The notes under the pieces are model-generated. The model saw only the letters and a program-made list of their open reading frames with translations, searched no databases and was not told where the DNA came from. Shown here in pieces: positions 44,001-56,607 of a DNA stretch of 64,000 bases. A program made the position numbers and the translations under genes. The stretch comes from Apostichopus japonicus (taxonomy: Eukaryota > Echinodermata > Holothuroidea > Aspidochirotida > Stichopodidae): NCBI RefSeq assembly GCF_037975245.1, contig NC_092582.1, forward strand, positions 19,494,577 through 19,558,576. Direction: 5' to 3'. The stretch's first letter is position 1. Each line of letters opens with the position of its first letter.

Positions 44001-47000
44001 TAACAATCATTTGAAAATTCACATACTGTAACAGAGCTATTCTATGTGCACAACACAAAGTTATGTGCTATGTATAGACAAGGACTTTCCATGCACACTT
44101 TAATGTCATAATGCATTGGTCATTGCAACCTGTATATATGGAGGAATGAAAAGAATAACTGCTCAGCAGAAATTCTTATATAAAAACAATGTTACATTCA
44201 TGGTAGTCACCTTCTCCTTGAGGCTCATCTGATGCCTGGTTTCCCCTATTTTGTTGTGTTTGTTAGCCAACCAAAGTTTTGCATCTTTGGATAGAGACTT
44301 GCTGTAAACTATACACAGACGGGAAGCAAACACATTCTTGTCAGGATGTTTTTCTCTCAACTCCTTACAGGCTGTCAAATTGTGGATGCCACCAATCACT
44401 TCATAATGGTATCCATTTGCCTGAAAGAAAAATTTGTTACAAAATGTGACATTTATCAAAAAGAAGCGTAATTTCATGACTGATCCTCAAAGATCAGGTG
44501 TAATTGACATGCAAACAGAAAGCCACTAGGCTTAGTGATTCCTTGGCTATTGTTATTGTAGGGCATTGGAGGGGAGAGTTCTACTGAGTACAGGGGATCC
44601 ACAGTGTAATGGAAAAATATTATTAGCAAAGGAGAATTAAACGTGTATTCAAAGATATGGTGTGGACAACCCTGAGTTATCGTGTTTTCAAATGTTTTTA
44701 ATATTATGATTTATGTGGGAATCCATATGTCAAGTAAAAGATCTGTTCATGTTGTTCTTCTCGTCTAGGGCTTATATTCCCATGTGTACGGTGAGATACC
44801 ATGTTTTAGGAGTTTTCAGACTGTGAATTAAACTGACCTCAAATGACCTTGACCGACACAGCAAAAAAATAGAAGACGATGCTTGTAAAGGAGACCAAAT
44901 TCGTACCAAATTTGACATTAACAAAAGTTTCACTCCTTCAGTTATAAAAGTTGTCATTTGTTGACCACTCGTGACCTCAAATGACCTTGACTTCTCCCAA
45001 CACACTACCAGTTGAGTATTTACTAAGAGTGTCTACATACTGAGCATTAACTTCATGCAAGCTGTACTTGGTGAGATACGTGTATAGAGTTTTTACTTGC
45101 TGACCATTTTCGATTCAAGTGACCTTTGACCTCTCCCGAAAGCAATTGTAGCTGAGAATTTGCAAAGGAGTAGCTTTCTACCAAGTACAGTATGAACTTC
45201 ATGCATATTGCAACTGTTGAATTATCAAAGTTTTCAAAATTTGAGCTAAGGTGTCTCTCTCTCACATATGCACACACATGCAGTCACTGCTGCATGGATT
45301 TTGATAAGCAATTAAAATTCACTCCGTTATAAAAATCACTTCATAAACAAGTGCTGATTACTCACTGTGGCTTCTGAAAAATTCTCCCAGTTTTCCAAAG
45401 TTTTTGCTATTACAGTCAGTGGTTGATAACTGTGGTTAGTAAAATCTAACATTGCCTCTTTCAGTTTGGTGAGAAATTGCACATTGACTTCTCTCAACTT
45501 CAGACCAACTTCTAGATTTTCAATGTCAATTTTTGCAACACCTGTAGAGAGGTTAAAACAATGGTAAATAAATTTCTGTAAACAAAGTTAACATCAATTA
45601 ACTGACAGGGAAATGCCATACTGTAGGTATGCAAAAGGTTTTCCTTAAAGCATGCCAATACTATTCAAACCAACTGTGCACAGTGAATATAATGATTGTT
45701 ACAGTATGTTGTAAAGCAATGTTCAGTTAATGAACACATTATTTATTGGGTTAACTATGGCCCCCTCCCCGATAACACTCAAATAAAAAAATAATACTTC
45801 TATGTTGTGAATTTCTGGTGAAAAAGTGAACAGTTGAGGCAGTTCTTAATGGGCATGAAGTAGGAGGCATACAGATGGCTCAGTATGAAGGACACTGCAC
45901 AAAAGTGATGTTAATGAAATTAACAGCTGTATATCACTCATACAGTATGCATGTCCACCATGGAGGACATTTTGACTAATAAAGGGCCAAGAATAGATTG
46001 ATGGAAATGGAAGATGATTGTTTTAGCACAGGAAAAACTTTTATCAATGTTTTATAATGATGAAACTTAATGCTTATCCAAATTCTCTTCACAACTTTTC
46101 CTCCAGAAAGTTGGTAAACCAAAATGTTGGGTTTGTTTCCTTTGTGTTTTTGATGGACCTGATTAGATTGTCTGGTATACTCAATCTGGCCAGTAGGGAA
46201 TCCCTGTACTAAAACCACAACAGTTCCAATTCCTGAGGCAGTTTATTGTACTGCTACCGTACCTGACAGCTTCTAAGGGTTCTCACCTAAAAATGCTGCA
46301 TTGACTTCCTTCTTGACGCTTTCTAGAGGGCTTACAACTGGCTGGTCGTTATTGCTCTTCCTCTTCTTGTGAAGCACAGGCAACTTGTGTTGAACCTTTC
46401 TTTTCTCTGTACTTCCCGATGTTGAAGGTCTGTTGTAAAGTGGAAAAGAGCAATTAGTAAACCTGAATGGTCTGCACACTTTCATTTCCACTCCAAATGA
46501 GGGCAAGGAAACATGCGAATTGCTCGCATAATACTTAATACTTATACTTAACCCATAATTGAAACTTGGGTTCTTCTGTTTAAATAGTATACATATGCAG
46601 TTAAGCTCCCACTGAACCATTATGTACAAAGTACTGGATACAGGTGTACAAAGCTATGTAAATCATTTTTTCTCTACTTTAAAGGGGGATTTTTTGTTTC
46701 TCAAATCTGGTTGGTTTATAAAATAGTAGGCTGAAATGCATCCTGATCACATGCTCATTGGCAAGAGTGAATACATTTTCCAATTTTTCTAAAGTTTTAT
46801 GACTGCATATATGGCAACAACAAAGTGAGAAATCTCATCAAGGCACATGAAAAAGTTCATTGTCAACAAATCATTAAAAAGAGAGTGAAGGATTACAGGT
46901 GATTCTTTAGATTCCACTTAATCAAAACAAAATTAAAACCAAATTATCAGTGTCATGAAAACTAAACCATCTGGTATTTTTTCCCATTCACTCAACTGAA

Positions 47001-47990
47001 ATACCTGATTCAGGCTCTGATTCAGATGTTGAGACCTTCTGTAGTACAACAAATATTACCTTTTATGCTTTTTTTTACCAGAATGCATGCTATTTACAAA
47101 GAAAATCAAACTCAGCAGATTGTACTGTTAGTCCACAGTATGCTACAGAATTACAGTAAGTTAACCTGTTTACTTACCCATCACTGCATTCATCATTTGA
47201 GTAATTGTATACATCTGCAGAACTGTTTGTAGCCCTAGATACTCCACTGTGATGTGCATTGGATTGTGAGTTCCCGGTGTCATCTTTCCCATTTATTAGA
47301 CTATTCAATCTTAACACAAACTCATCCAGAGTGGCCACAGCTTTTAATGCCAGCCCTGTTGGGTCTTTGTTCCAAAGAAAAGACCTTCTCTGAACAGCTT
47401 TTGGTCGCTCAGATACATTCTCGAAATAAACCTGAAAATGGTCAAAATAATCTCCCTTATACAAAAATAATTCATGCATAATAGTTCTCAAAATATCTTG
47501 GGTCTTCTGGGAATTCTAAAACTTGTTCTGATGATCATCATGCACGAATCATTTATTTGTCTTAACGAGAGTGAAATCCTCCATAACTAGGTTTCAACTT
47601 TAAGGAGGTTAATAGTTGTGAATCAATTAAACATAACCTGCCCTTTTCAAATCACCTTTCCTTATGACTTTGAAAAATATGAGTACTATCAATTAGTCTA
47701 ATCAAGACATGACAACATGTGAGATCTAACATACACAAAAGATTGTGCCATTTTGCATATATCCTTTCTTCAACGTGCAGTTTCTTTTCCCAACACCATA
47801 GCCACCTTTACAATGATATCAATTGGTGAGTTTTTCTCACATACTTTTACACTCTTCATTGTCATGTACAGTAGCCTACATCTAGGCTACATACCTGCTG
47901 TGAAACTTGTCTCAGATTGAAATATCCCCAACCCTTGCTATTATTGTATGGTTGGGCACAGAGTAAAAATCTAATGTTGATCCCTTCTTT
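38025..47990 (-). CDS. ParB-like + DNA-methyltransferase-like protein, 9-10 exons
   Basis: Exons (minus): 47431-47178, 46429-46287, 45541-45366, 44420-44211, 42824-42738, 42012-41407, 40190-39995, 38992-38738, 38266-38025. Every joint is GT-AG and phase-consistent, with no internal stop, giving 722 aa. A likely earlier exon (47990-47895) adds 32; the start codon was not found. Residues 85-132 hold basic, NLS-like text (KRKVQHKLPVLHKKRKSN). The ParB/Srx-like domain is about 133-235: IDIENLEVGLKLREVNVQFL, YQPLTVIAK, then YHYEVIGGIHNLTACKELRE. The C-terminal third resembles a beta-class N4C/N6A methyltransferase: FPLIVLNTPK at the motif IV position, then motif I WVLDACCGTGNG and GRNCAGVDWDDGKIKMARVR, then an acidic tail of about 40 residues. 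The usual DPP[YFW] is NTPK, so catalysis is doubtful. ParB-methylase fusions are known in phages and bacteria; a spliced animal copy suggests old transfer or transposon origin (inference). Confidence 0.75.
40885..41340. repeat. Foldback repeat, related to 60777-63449
   Basis: The start (GTCAATCCATGTCAAATCAACAG, then GACCCTCTCAGATTTGGCTG and AACTGATATATTGT) is mirrored at 41275-41335 (TATATCAGTTTCAGCCAAATTTGAGAGGTTC). It is thus a palindromic element of about 450 bp in the intron between the exons at 42012-41407 and 40190-39995. The opening 150 bases match both arms of the 2.7-kb inverted repeat at 60777-63449. Confidence 0.7.
44535..45310. repeat. TGACCT-rich interspersed repeat, copy 3
   Basis: Begins CTTAGTGATTCCTTGGC and carries three blocks of TGACCTCAAATGACCTTGACC-type text (44836, 44971, 45120) spaced about 140-150 bases apart, ending in a CA-rich tract (45263-45280). 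TGACCTTTGACC at 45120-45131 is a perfect DR1-type pair. It lies in an intron of the ParB/methyltransferase-like gene. Confidence 0.6.
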
Positions 47991-49403
47991 CTAATATGAT
48001 AATATCCTAGTGTCCTAGACTCCAATATCCCCACCCCGATCAATGTCTGGCCCAGAGGGGAGAAGGGGTACACATGAGGCATTTACACCCATCATATTTA
48101 AAGACAGTGGGCTAGCTCTCTTTGGAGTTGGACGCGACAACATTATTTTTATAAGAAATTTTAAGATTTGTGGCTACAAACACCTTCAGACACACATTGC
48201 CTATTTTTTTTAATGAAAGCTGTAGGTAAAAGATTCGTGGAGCATCAATCAAATAGCTGCACGAAATTTAGACTCACCTGTGATGCTGTGACCTAGCCTA
48301 TACACAGACTTGAGTCTAGAAATATTATGCACGCTACCCTAACTAGCCTAAGTTAGAGCCTGTAGAGGCCTTCTTTGTTCTTTTTGAGGCGTACTACAAC
48401 GAAACGAACTTGTCTAGAAAGAAGACAAAATCGCTTGGACAATGACTTCCCGGGCTCCTGTGTTTAAGTTTGACCGTAAATTGTCGAGAGCAGAAGCAAA
48501 TTTAAATGCCGAATAAATCCTAGTCATGAATCAACTTCAAGTAGGCCTAACGTTTAATCGTGACTCACATAATACTGTACTGCACTTTTTCACCTTTGAC
48601 CCTTAATTTTAAGCGTCAGGAGGTAGCACTTCGATGTTACTACGCTGCCAACTTGCTTGTTACTGCACTTGCTACAAGTAGCATGTTTTTTTCATTCACA
48701 ATTATATCAGAATTGATTGAAATATCTTTTCTTATCAGTTTGGGTTGTAGACAAGCCACACTTAGGACAGTGTCCGTGTCCTAAGGACAGATACGGTTTA
48801 TTCTTCAACTTAAAAGCAGCATTTTGCGTTTGGTCGCCGTTTTCTATTTTTTTGACATGTCCATCGAGTTTTTTACATTAATCACAAAACAGCAAACTAA
48901 GATATCAGCAAAGTTTTTCCCTGCCAACATCGTTAATTGGCAAGTAATTAAGGATATTTGCAGAGAATGAGAAAGTATCCACGACAAAATTCCACATTTA
49001 ATATTAATCGCATACAGTACCTCAAACCCACTAGTTTGAATTCAACCAATCAGAGATGCCGGTTTAGTTAGGAGCCGTTGCTTAGTTTAAAGGGAGTTGT
49101 TATGGAACTCCCTGGTTACAACTGCCATATAGAGTCGACTGTACACAAATCAAGCTTGGTGTTGGATTACGTATTGGTCAATGACGTTCGTAGTGTTTAA
49201 ATATTCATATTATGGGCGAGGTTAATTGGGATCCCAAAGGAAAACATCTTGGAGAAAAACAAAATTTAAAGTTGCAAATTTTTCGACTTTTATGCCACCA
49301 TTTGAAGTAAGATTTAAATAGATAAGCTAGTTATGTATGTCGTTATGGCATAGTGGAGTCAGTGAGGTTGAGAAATATCATAGAAAATGACTGCTTTAAG
49401 TCA
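47991..49403. other. Probable 5' region of the ParB-like gene, then non-coding
   Basis: On the minus strand CATCACAG|GTGAGTC (donor at 48278) could end an untranslated first exon in about 48278-48470. A frame MLSRPTPKRASPLSLNMMGV (about 48155 down to 48027) lies in the same frame as the 47990-47895 exon but is separated from it by two stops. No clean ATG exon could be joined. The rest is non-coding. Confidence 0.35.
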
Positions 49404-49411
49404 GTCTAGAA

Positions 49412-49816
49412 CAGGGTTGTCCAACCTTTTACAGAGGAGGGCCACATGGAATGATTATGATGAAGGAGGGGCCGCATGAACCCTACACTCGATTTTCCGA
49501 TTTTTTGCCCGAAGCCCAAGGCAACAAAATGTGAGCACTGCGCGCGGAGCGCACTGATTTATTTTCCTTCCTGATAAAACAGATGAATAAAGTTCAGCCT
49601 CCCCCCCCCCCCCCTCCGCTGAGAGAGTGTCACACAAACTGACCTGTATGCAGTTTTTTGGATCCAGAAGGTTCGAATGATTGATTATATAGCTTCAAAT
49701 TGTTATCAATAAATCTGCTCACTAAAATTTCGCACAGTGGAGCATCTCTGGCGGGCCGGACGCAACCCTGCGGCGGGCCGGACTGTGGCCCGCGGGCCGT
49801 AGGTTGGACAACCCTG
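49412..49816. mobile_element. hAT-like MITE (CAGGGTTGTCCAACCT ends), perfect TSD
   Basis: A perfect terminal inverted repeat CAGGGTTGTCCAACCT/AGGTTGGACAACCCTG is flanked by perfect GTCTAGAA copies (49404-49411 and 49817-49824). The right part holds GGCCCGCGGGCC-rich sequence, and the GGGCCAC/GTGGCCC pair next to the ends is typical of widespread hAT MITEs of this type in animals. It is non-coding, with a C-run at 49602-49613. Confidence 0.9.
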
Positions 49817-49824
49817 GTCTAGAA

Positions 49825-50568
49825 CAATATAGGGTTTTCGAAAGATCAAGAAGAAGGGTTTTCGAAAGATCAAGAAGAAGTTCGAATTCAAGGCATAAAC
49901 GCTTGACTACACTGCAATCACAAATAAATTACGCTTAGCAGTTACATTAGCACACTGCGGTTCAAGCGTCCTTTGACTCAGTCAGAGAACAATAGTACTC
50001 ACTGTTGATGTTAGTTCTGTATGAAGATTAAAAAAAAAACACCGATAGTGTGCGTTCTGACAGTGGCCCCATCAATTGCGCTTGTAGGGCGGTTAATTAC
50101 GCGGTGACTTGATTCGGGTTTTCAAGAATGTTTATAGTTTAGACATTTTTTCCTTTCACTGACCTTTGTAGGTTTGTCGAGCAGATTGACCAGATGTCTG
50201 TCTTTAACTCCAGAAGTTAAATAAGTACCACATATTATGATTTGGCATAACTTTTATTTCTTCTGAAAGGGTAAGGGAATGGTTTGCCTGAGAAAGTTGT
50301 ACTTGCAAGTAGTGTAAGACCATGGGAAGTATTACTTCCATGATGATAGGCTTTGAACACAAAGGCTATTTTAAAGATTCGTAATCGGGTCTTAGTTTCG
50401 TGCCTGCGAGTTGGCCCTCCCAATATAGGGTCCTTGATCGGGGGGGGGGGGGGGGATATGCAACCTCTCAGTGATCACATTTTTTTAATCGTTTATGTGC
50501 AAGGAAAACGAAGATTACACAACTCTAATTTAACGGCTAATGTGCAAATGCAATGAAAGGTCGGGAGT
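49825..50568. other. No gene seen
   Basis: Includes a direct 30-base duplication of 'GGGTTTTCGAAAGATCAAGAAGAA' text at 49830-49880 and a G-run at 50440-50455. No coding exon was seen. Confidence 0.5.
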
Positions 50569-51171
50569 AATTATAGAATACAGGGCCACTCGATGATACT
50601 ATCTGAGCATCCGGATGCGCGGATGCTCAGTCTCACCCCAGTACGTATTTGAGTATAAAATGTCAAAGTCCCAGTTCTTTCTTTTTGAGTGGATGCGCGG
50701 ATGCGTGGATGCGGAGTCAAAAATTTCTTAAGTCCTTTCCTAGTACTTCTGTGGTGGAATTTTAGAGGGCGTCACACATGTACGGATGCCTTTTAAGAAC
50801 GACACACTCTTGATGTGGAATATCTTCGTACATACGGGACTTTCAGTATTGGAAATACGTGATGGTATGTGTCGAAACTTTTCGAAAATTATTTAAGTCC
50901 ATTCCTAGTACTCCCGGAGTGGATGCGCGGATGCGGAGTCAAAATGAAATACGTGATGGTGTATCGTATATGGGGAAACTTTCGAAAATTATCTAAGTCC
51001 TTTCCTAGTACTCCCAGGGTGGATGCGCGGATGCGCGGATGCGGAGTCAAAATGAAATACGTGATGGAATTTTAGAGGGCGTCATACGTGTACGGACATG
51101 TACAGACACACCGCGCATCCGCGCATCCGGATGCTGGGAAGAGTTAATGAATGGCCCTGTATTCTATAATT
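50569..51171. mobile_element. MITE with 20-bp TIR and GGATGCGC repeats
   Basis: AATTATAGAATACAGGGCCA (50569-50588) is perfectly inverted at 51152-51171. Inside, GGATGCGC/GCGCATCC octamers are tandemly repeated, and an approximately 90-120-base block ('CGAAAATTAT.TAAGTCC.TTCCTAGTACT...GGATGCGGAGTCAAAATGAAATACGTGATGG') occurs two to three times at 50660-51067. No open frame. No separate TSD could be set because the inverted repeat may run into the flank. Confidence 0.75.
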
Positions 51172-51910
51172 GTACCTTTTCCTCACCTTAATGCAGTCCG
51201 GGAGCGGCTGGTATATTTCGAATCTTGTAATTGGTGACATGGGCTCTTTGGTTCCAAAAGTAGAGTCAGGACGAGTCCGATATAAGTAAATTCTTGAGTC
51301 TTCCTCTACCACCCACCAATTTCTTGGTCTCGTCATTTTATTAAAATTATTGTTTAGGCGTCTCGAACTTTGTTGGCAACTTTGGTGCATCCGTGCATGA
51401 GCAGTCTAATCGTGTCAGGGTATAAATGCGTTCGTGGACTAACCAGGGAGTTGTTATGGAACGTATACGTATGTGTATGCAATCTCAACGATGAAATTTA
51501 CGATATCAAAGAATGGTGCGGATTACGTGGTAGAAAAAAAGACAACCAGTTGTCATATGGTTGAACGTATACACTTTTGCGGTCAACATCAAGAGGGCCG
51601 ATGAAAGATGATATTACGTAATCATTCCTATCACGTTGCGTTCTCTCACACAGGAAACAATGGTTTAAGTGTTATATAGAGGATTTTAAGTGACGATATG
51701 GCATGGCCTTAGCAACTTCAGTTGTTGTTAATAATGCACTTAACTATATTTATTAAACAGTGGGTTTGGCGAATAGGATAATTTAGACCTACCAGTATGT
51801 GTGCGTGTTTGTGTGTATGTATATATGTACAGGTATGGATGGATGGGAATAACGGAGAAGCTGCATTAAACAAATATAGGCTATGCTGCGGTTCATTAAA
51901 AATTATGCTG
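51172..51910. other. No gene recognised
   Basis: The open frame at 51082-51390 (minus) starts inside the MITE and includes 'RNWWVVEEDSRIYLYRTRPD', which looks mildly coding-like, but no family or splice context was found. Confidence 0.4.
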
Positions 51911-52030
<120 letters not shown>

Positions 52031-52032
52031 GG

Positions 52033-52230
52033 TAAGTGATTGGAAGTAAAGCAGCCAATGTTTGGTTTTTGCAGAGCTTTCGAGCAAAACTAGCTCTTCT
52101 TCAGTGCATGATCACCGAAAGAACTACAAGTGACTTGGTCACTTTCGGTGATCATGCACTGAAGAAGAGCTAGTTTTTCTCGAAAGCTCTGCAAAAACCA
52201 AACATTGGCTGTTTTACTTACAATCACTTA
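52033..52230. repeat. Near-perfect palindrome, 89-bp arms, 20-base loop
   Basis: The left arm 52033-52121 and right arm 52142-52230 are reverse complements with about three mismatches. Each arm contains CACTGAAGAAGAGCTAGTTT...CTCGAAAGCTCTGC (on the minus strand in the left arm), a CTGAAGA...CGAAA layout reminiscent of the tails of Penelope-like elements. It is bracketed by (TA)n at 51913-52030 and 52317-52466, and a Penelope-like remnant lies at 52744. It may be two such tails joined head to head. Confidence 0.8.
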
Positions 52231-52313
52231 GTACCTAATTCAATTTTTGTATCTCACTAGAGATCCAGCCTTTCTCTAAATGCAGCATAGTTGTTTAACA
52301 GTTTTTCCGTTAT

Positions 52314-52466
<153 letters not shown>

Positions 52467-52743
52467 ACTTTTATTATCATAATTTATATTAATATGAAAA
52501 GCCCACGTTTAATCCAAACGAACATATTATTAGAGAAAGATATGACTCATTATTGACAAATAAGGCGACTATATATATTGGAATTTCCTGTTCCCCTGGG
52601 ACCTTCGTCTTGGCAGTCGAATGAAAATTACAAAATGGAACACAAGGAAAGTATGACGCTAGATAAGTGTAAGTTGCATTAATGGAATTAAAACCAAATA
52701 AACCATGACTATACAGGAAGCGGATTAAGGAGCAAAGAACTGA

Positions 52744-53900
52744 TTACATATGTTTGTAGAACTGATAGTTGTTAAGCGGTCCCAAATCTTTGTTGAGGCC
52801 GGTGATGTGAGACTTAATACGAAAGAACCAATCGATTTCTTTACGTTTACGTTCAGTAGCGGATTTGAAGTTCGAGGCAATAAAAATACATTTTAGGTTG
52901 TGAGTGAATAGCAAAGAAGATTGAAATGATCGGAAACGGGGAACGCTGAAAATTATCACGAATATATTGGAGGGGGGGGGGTAGTAAGACGTAAGCGGAA
53001 CCGATAACCTTCATCACCTACATAATTGCCCTCTTTGCAAAGTACACAATAGAAAATGTAAATAACATTACAAGGGAAGGGGATCTTAGACCATAGTTAA
53101 GATTGGGAATTTTGATCTCGGTGCCTGCAGGGGCATATTGGCATCGAGGTTTACCGTAATGGAAATTACCTGCGGAGATGGAAACTGAGTAACGGAGTCT
53201 GGAGGAACTTGAGGAAGTGAGTAGGAATCTAAGGTTCAAGGTTGACGGAAAGCTTGCATGGTTAACGATTATACTACAGAGTAAAATCGTCTTGAAATAC
53301 AGCAAATTCATGTTAAATGGAGCCTTTAAATGATTTGGTATATATAAGGGGATTGTAATTGGTAACAAACGGAATGCTTGTTTTAGGACATTTTGACTTG
53401 TATTTTAATAGGTCCTCACGATTCAATTTGTCGACCCTGGAAATAACCTGTCTAAATAAGTGAAGGGGTATTCGACGTTCAAGAAACAGCCAGTTAAAGT
53501 GGATAACTGGTGTTCATAATCACGTGGGCAGGAGCAAATGCGTTGGAGTCTAAAGCATTGGCTGCAAATAATATAACTCTTGAGACTATATGTGATTGAA
53601 ACTATTAAATGATAAATACTGAATATCGGTAGGTTTATAAAAGAGGTTAAGGATAAACTATCCAATTTGACCAGAACATCTAGATATGATATTTGGTGTT
53701 AAGAAACTTCCGAATCGACAGAAAATGTAATGCTATCATAAATAGAATTAACATGATATTTGTTCAAAGAAAGACTTTAAGTCTCAATACGTGTTTGCTT
53801 ATGAATTTCGGGAAAAACTTATGAAAATGCACACATTAGTAAGAATGACATGCTCATGATCACCATGTGGCCAACGTAGCACCGTACAATGTAATTTATG
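52744..53900 (-). pseudogene. Decayed Penelope-like retroelement (RT + GIY-YIG)
   Basis: Minus-strand pieces in order: ISYLDVLVKLDSLSL (reverse-transcriptase palm/thumb side), SQCFRLQRICSCPRDYEHQL with GCFLNVEYPFTYLDRLF (Penelope-type thumb), then VYFAKR and, after a frameshift, NYVGDEGYRFRLRLT (GIY-YIG-like). It ends with KSATERKRKEIDWFFRIKSH and GLNKDLG, which matches the R..RE..WI..L....GLN end of GIY-YIG endonucleases in these elements. At least two frameshifts and several stops make it inactive. It sits beside the (TA)n/palindrome unit, in line with the AT-repeat preference of this group. Confidence 0.7.
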
Positions 53901-53961
53901 GAAACCTATATGGTATCCTATGAAAGACCTTTCATAGGGTACACGCATCGAAGATTGGAGC

Positions 53962-54384
53962 AGCTCGATATTCATAAGGTCCGTTAATCGTAAGGTTCAT
54001 TGGTCATAAGGTTCGTTAGTCATAAGGTTCATTGTTCATAAGGTGCAATATCAATCATTAGAAAAACGGTTCTTTAGTCATAAGGTTCGTTATTCACAAT
54101 TGGAAAAAAGGCTCGTTATTCATACTTGAATCGGACCTTGTTTGCCATTATGAATATCGAACCATTTTTCCGATTATGAAAAACGGAGCTTTTTTCTATT
54201 ATGAATATTGAACCTTTTTTTCCGATTATGAATAACGGACCTTATGAACAATGCCCCTTTTTATTATGAATAACGAACCTATTTTTTCCCGATTATGGAT
54301 AACGAACCTTTTTTCGAAACAAAATGCACGTTATGAATAACGAACCTTATGAACAATGACCCTAATGACTATGAATATCGGGCT
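53962..54384. mobile_element. Foldback/MITE of ATAAGGTTCGTTATTC units
   Basis: It starts AGCTCGATATTCATA and ends with the inverse TATGAATATCGGGCT. The left half is built of repeated CATAAGGTTCGTTAGTC/ATTCATAAGG words and the right half of their complements (TTATGAATAACGAACC). It is a 423-bp foldback element without an open frame. No clear TSD. Confidence 0.75.
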
Positions 54385-54810
54385 AAGATGACACGGGCAA
54401 ACCCGTTACCATTAAATACCATTGAATTTCTGTTACTGCTGATTCATGAAGAACAGATATGTACAACATATTTGCCATCACGAGTCACTATCACACAGAC
54501 CCACTACAGGATATGTTTAATATTCAACAGGATATTTAGGTTGTCCCTTGCAATTTTAAAGTGGGTGTACGTATACACACGGCACGTCGAATAATACACG
54601 GGCGAAACTCGCTGTGTCCTGCAATACCATTGAACTTCTGTCAGTTCGTATATTTCTCAAGAAACCGACACGGATACACGACAGCATACCTATATGTATA
54701 TGTATCTCAAGGTCGGCATATCATAGGCATCTATTTGATCGATGCGGTAATAGGGTTGCCTTCTATGAAAGTAAGAAATCCGTTACCATCAAATACTATT
54801 GACGTACCGA

Positions 54811-55140
54811 TCAGTGGCGTCGTCAATGGGTCGGTTGGGCCCCCCTGGTGCCCCCCCCCCCCGATGCGATTTGAAGTTTTAACAAGAATACTCAAACAAA
54901 AAACTTTATCTGCCTCAATTAAAACATAAATATCGGACAGATTAAGCCCGAACATTCTTAAGCATAAAATTACTTCAAGTTGCTAAATGTAGCACCAAAC
55001 TGCATCTAAGAACCCTTAATAGATCTAAAATGTCTCAAAAGGGAGGGGACACCCTCTAACACCCCTTCCCCAGGACGGCATGTAATAATACACATTGTGC
55101 CTCCTTAAGTAAGTGATGTGCCCCCCCCCCTACCCTCTAC
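54811..55140. mobile_element. hAT-like element remnant, family of 9060/19585
   Basis: CAGTGGCGTCGTCAATGGG with G/C-runs, followed by 'GTAGCACCAAACTGCATCTAAG' and 'AAGGGAGGGGACACCCTC', as in 19720-19875. No matching right terminus or TSD was found, so it is probably truncated or decayed. Confidence 0.5.
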
Positions 55141-56600
55141 TAGATGAAAGAGTACAGCACTGATGGATGAAGAACCCGATTGAAGTACATCCGATTCGGT
55201 TCAGTTTCCGTATTACATATTATTTCACAAAAATTACAAATTTTAAACCCTAATGACGTGCGGGCATATTCTGTACGAATTTAATACATCACTAAGTGTG
55301 GTGGAGAGATCCTCAACCCTAAATGTGATAGATTTTGTTTATAACTTCTCCAAATCAGTGTCCAGTTTAAGTTTTGAAAATATTAATCAATAAATGATGA
55401 ATGCAGAAAAATAAGAGTATATATATATATATGTAGAGCGGACGAATAAACAATTTTGCTTGTAAATTGTACATATGATATTTTTCTCGAACTGATACAT
55501 ACGACCTTGAATTTTACACATCATTAAAATTATGTGAATGGCAATGACATATGTAAAGGAGGTTTTTGTAACACATTTAGATCCAGAGATATGTGTGTTT
55601 TTTCACGTCGCAAAAAGTACGCCCTCTATTCCATTTTGTTGCTAAAATGTGTTGTTTTTGTTTCCTCTTTTGTTGGAGACTAGGTATTTTCCTTTATATA
55701 GTAACATGATTCAGCTATGAGTTGATCACACTGAGTAAATTTGTGTTTGTTCTTTTCCAAATCTGATTAAGTTTAGACAATTCCAACAAATCAAAATAGC
55801 TCTGTCAAAACACAAGCATTCAAAATTGTTATGAAAGTTTGATGCATTTGCCACATTAGGAGGATTCAAATGAAGTGTCAATGTTAGTGCGGATAATTAA
55901 ATGAAAATAGCTATGGCTGTAGAAAATCAGACGACTGAGTGCCGTAGCTAGGACTATATTGTAATGGACTAGTGGCAACATAATTGCATGTGTTTTTGTG
56001 CATGGTGGCGGGGGGGGGGCGTTGATATTCTTTATAGCAAGTGATTTTCATGTTATCACAAGCGAGCTGAAATATACCATAATCTATCTTACAAGCACAC
56101 AGCTACTCTTTTTTTTGGGGGGGGGGTTGACCGGGGTGGGTGGGGGTCAGGTCGACCGTTGCCCATGTAGGACCAGCAAAGTTGTTGGGGGGGGGCAGTG
56201 GGTAGCATCATGTGGGGCTGCTGTTTACAAACAAGTGAAAGCGACCTTTCCCAAATTCATCCATGTAAACTTCTACAGAAAGTCTAACCTAACACATATA
56301 AGAATTCAGTCATGCATGTGTGTTTGACAAGTAATACTGATGATAACTCCTCATAGTGCATATTTTTTCTACAGAAAAAAATAATTTACATATTGGTCCA
56401 GAATTACTTCAAGCATATCATACACGTATCGGCGCATCGTTGTGCGTTACAAGTTGTTCAAATTTTAACTACGAACGAAAGTTGACACGGGGCCTATCAT
56501 TGAATGTTATTGACGTTACCTTAGTGGTTTAATTTTTTGGTGTTGATGTTGCACTAGAAGTATACGGTGTGTACATGGAACGCCATTTAACATTTGTTCA
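55141..56600. other. No gene; G-rich hAT-like fragments
   Basis: GTGCCGTAGCTAGGAC near 55938 and G-runs at 56008-56020, 56117-56128 and 56185-56195 suggest a degraded hAT-like element. The frame 55998-56327 is G-run driven. Confidence 0.4.
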
Positions 56601-56607
56601 ATAAATG

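Noticed and set aside
52033-52230. Confident hammerhead ribozyme call
   Set aside because: The CTGAAGA...GAAA layout is there, but stem II has an extra or mismatched A beside the core and no cleavage triplet could be fixed by eye.
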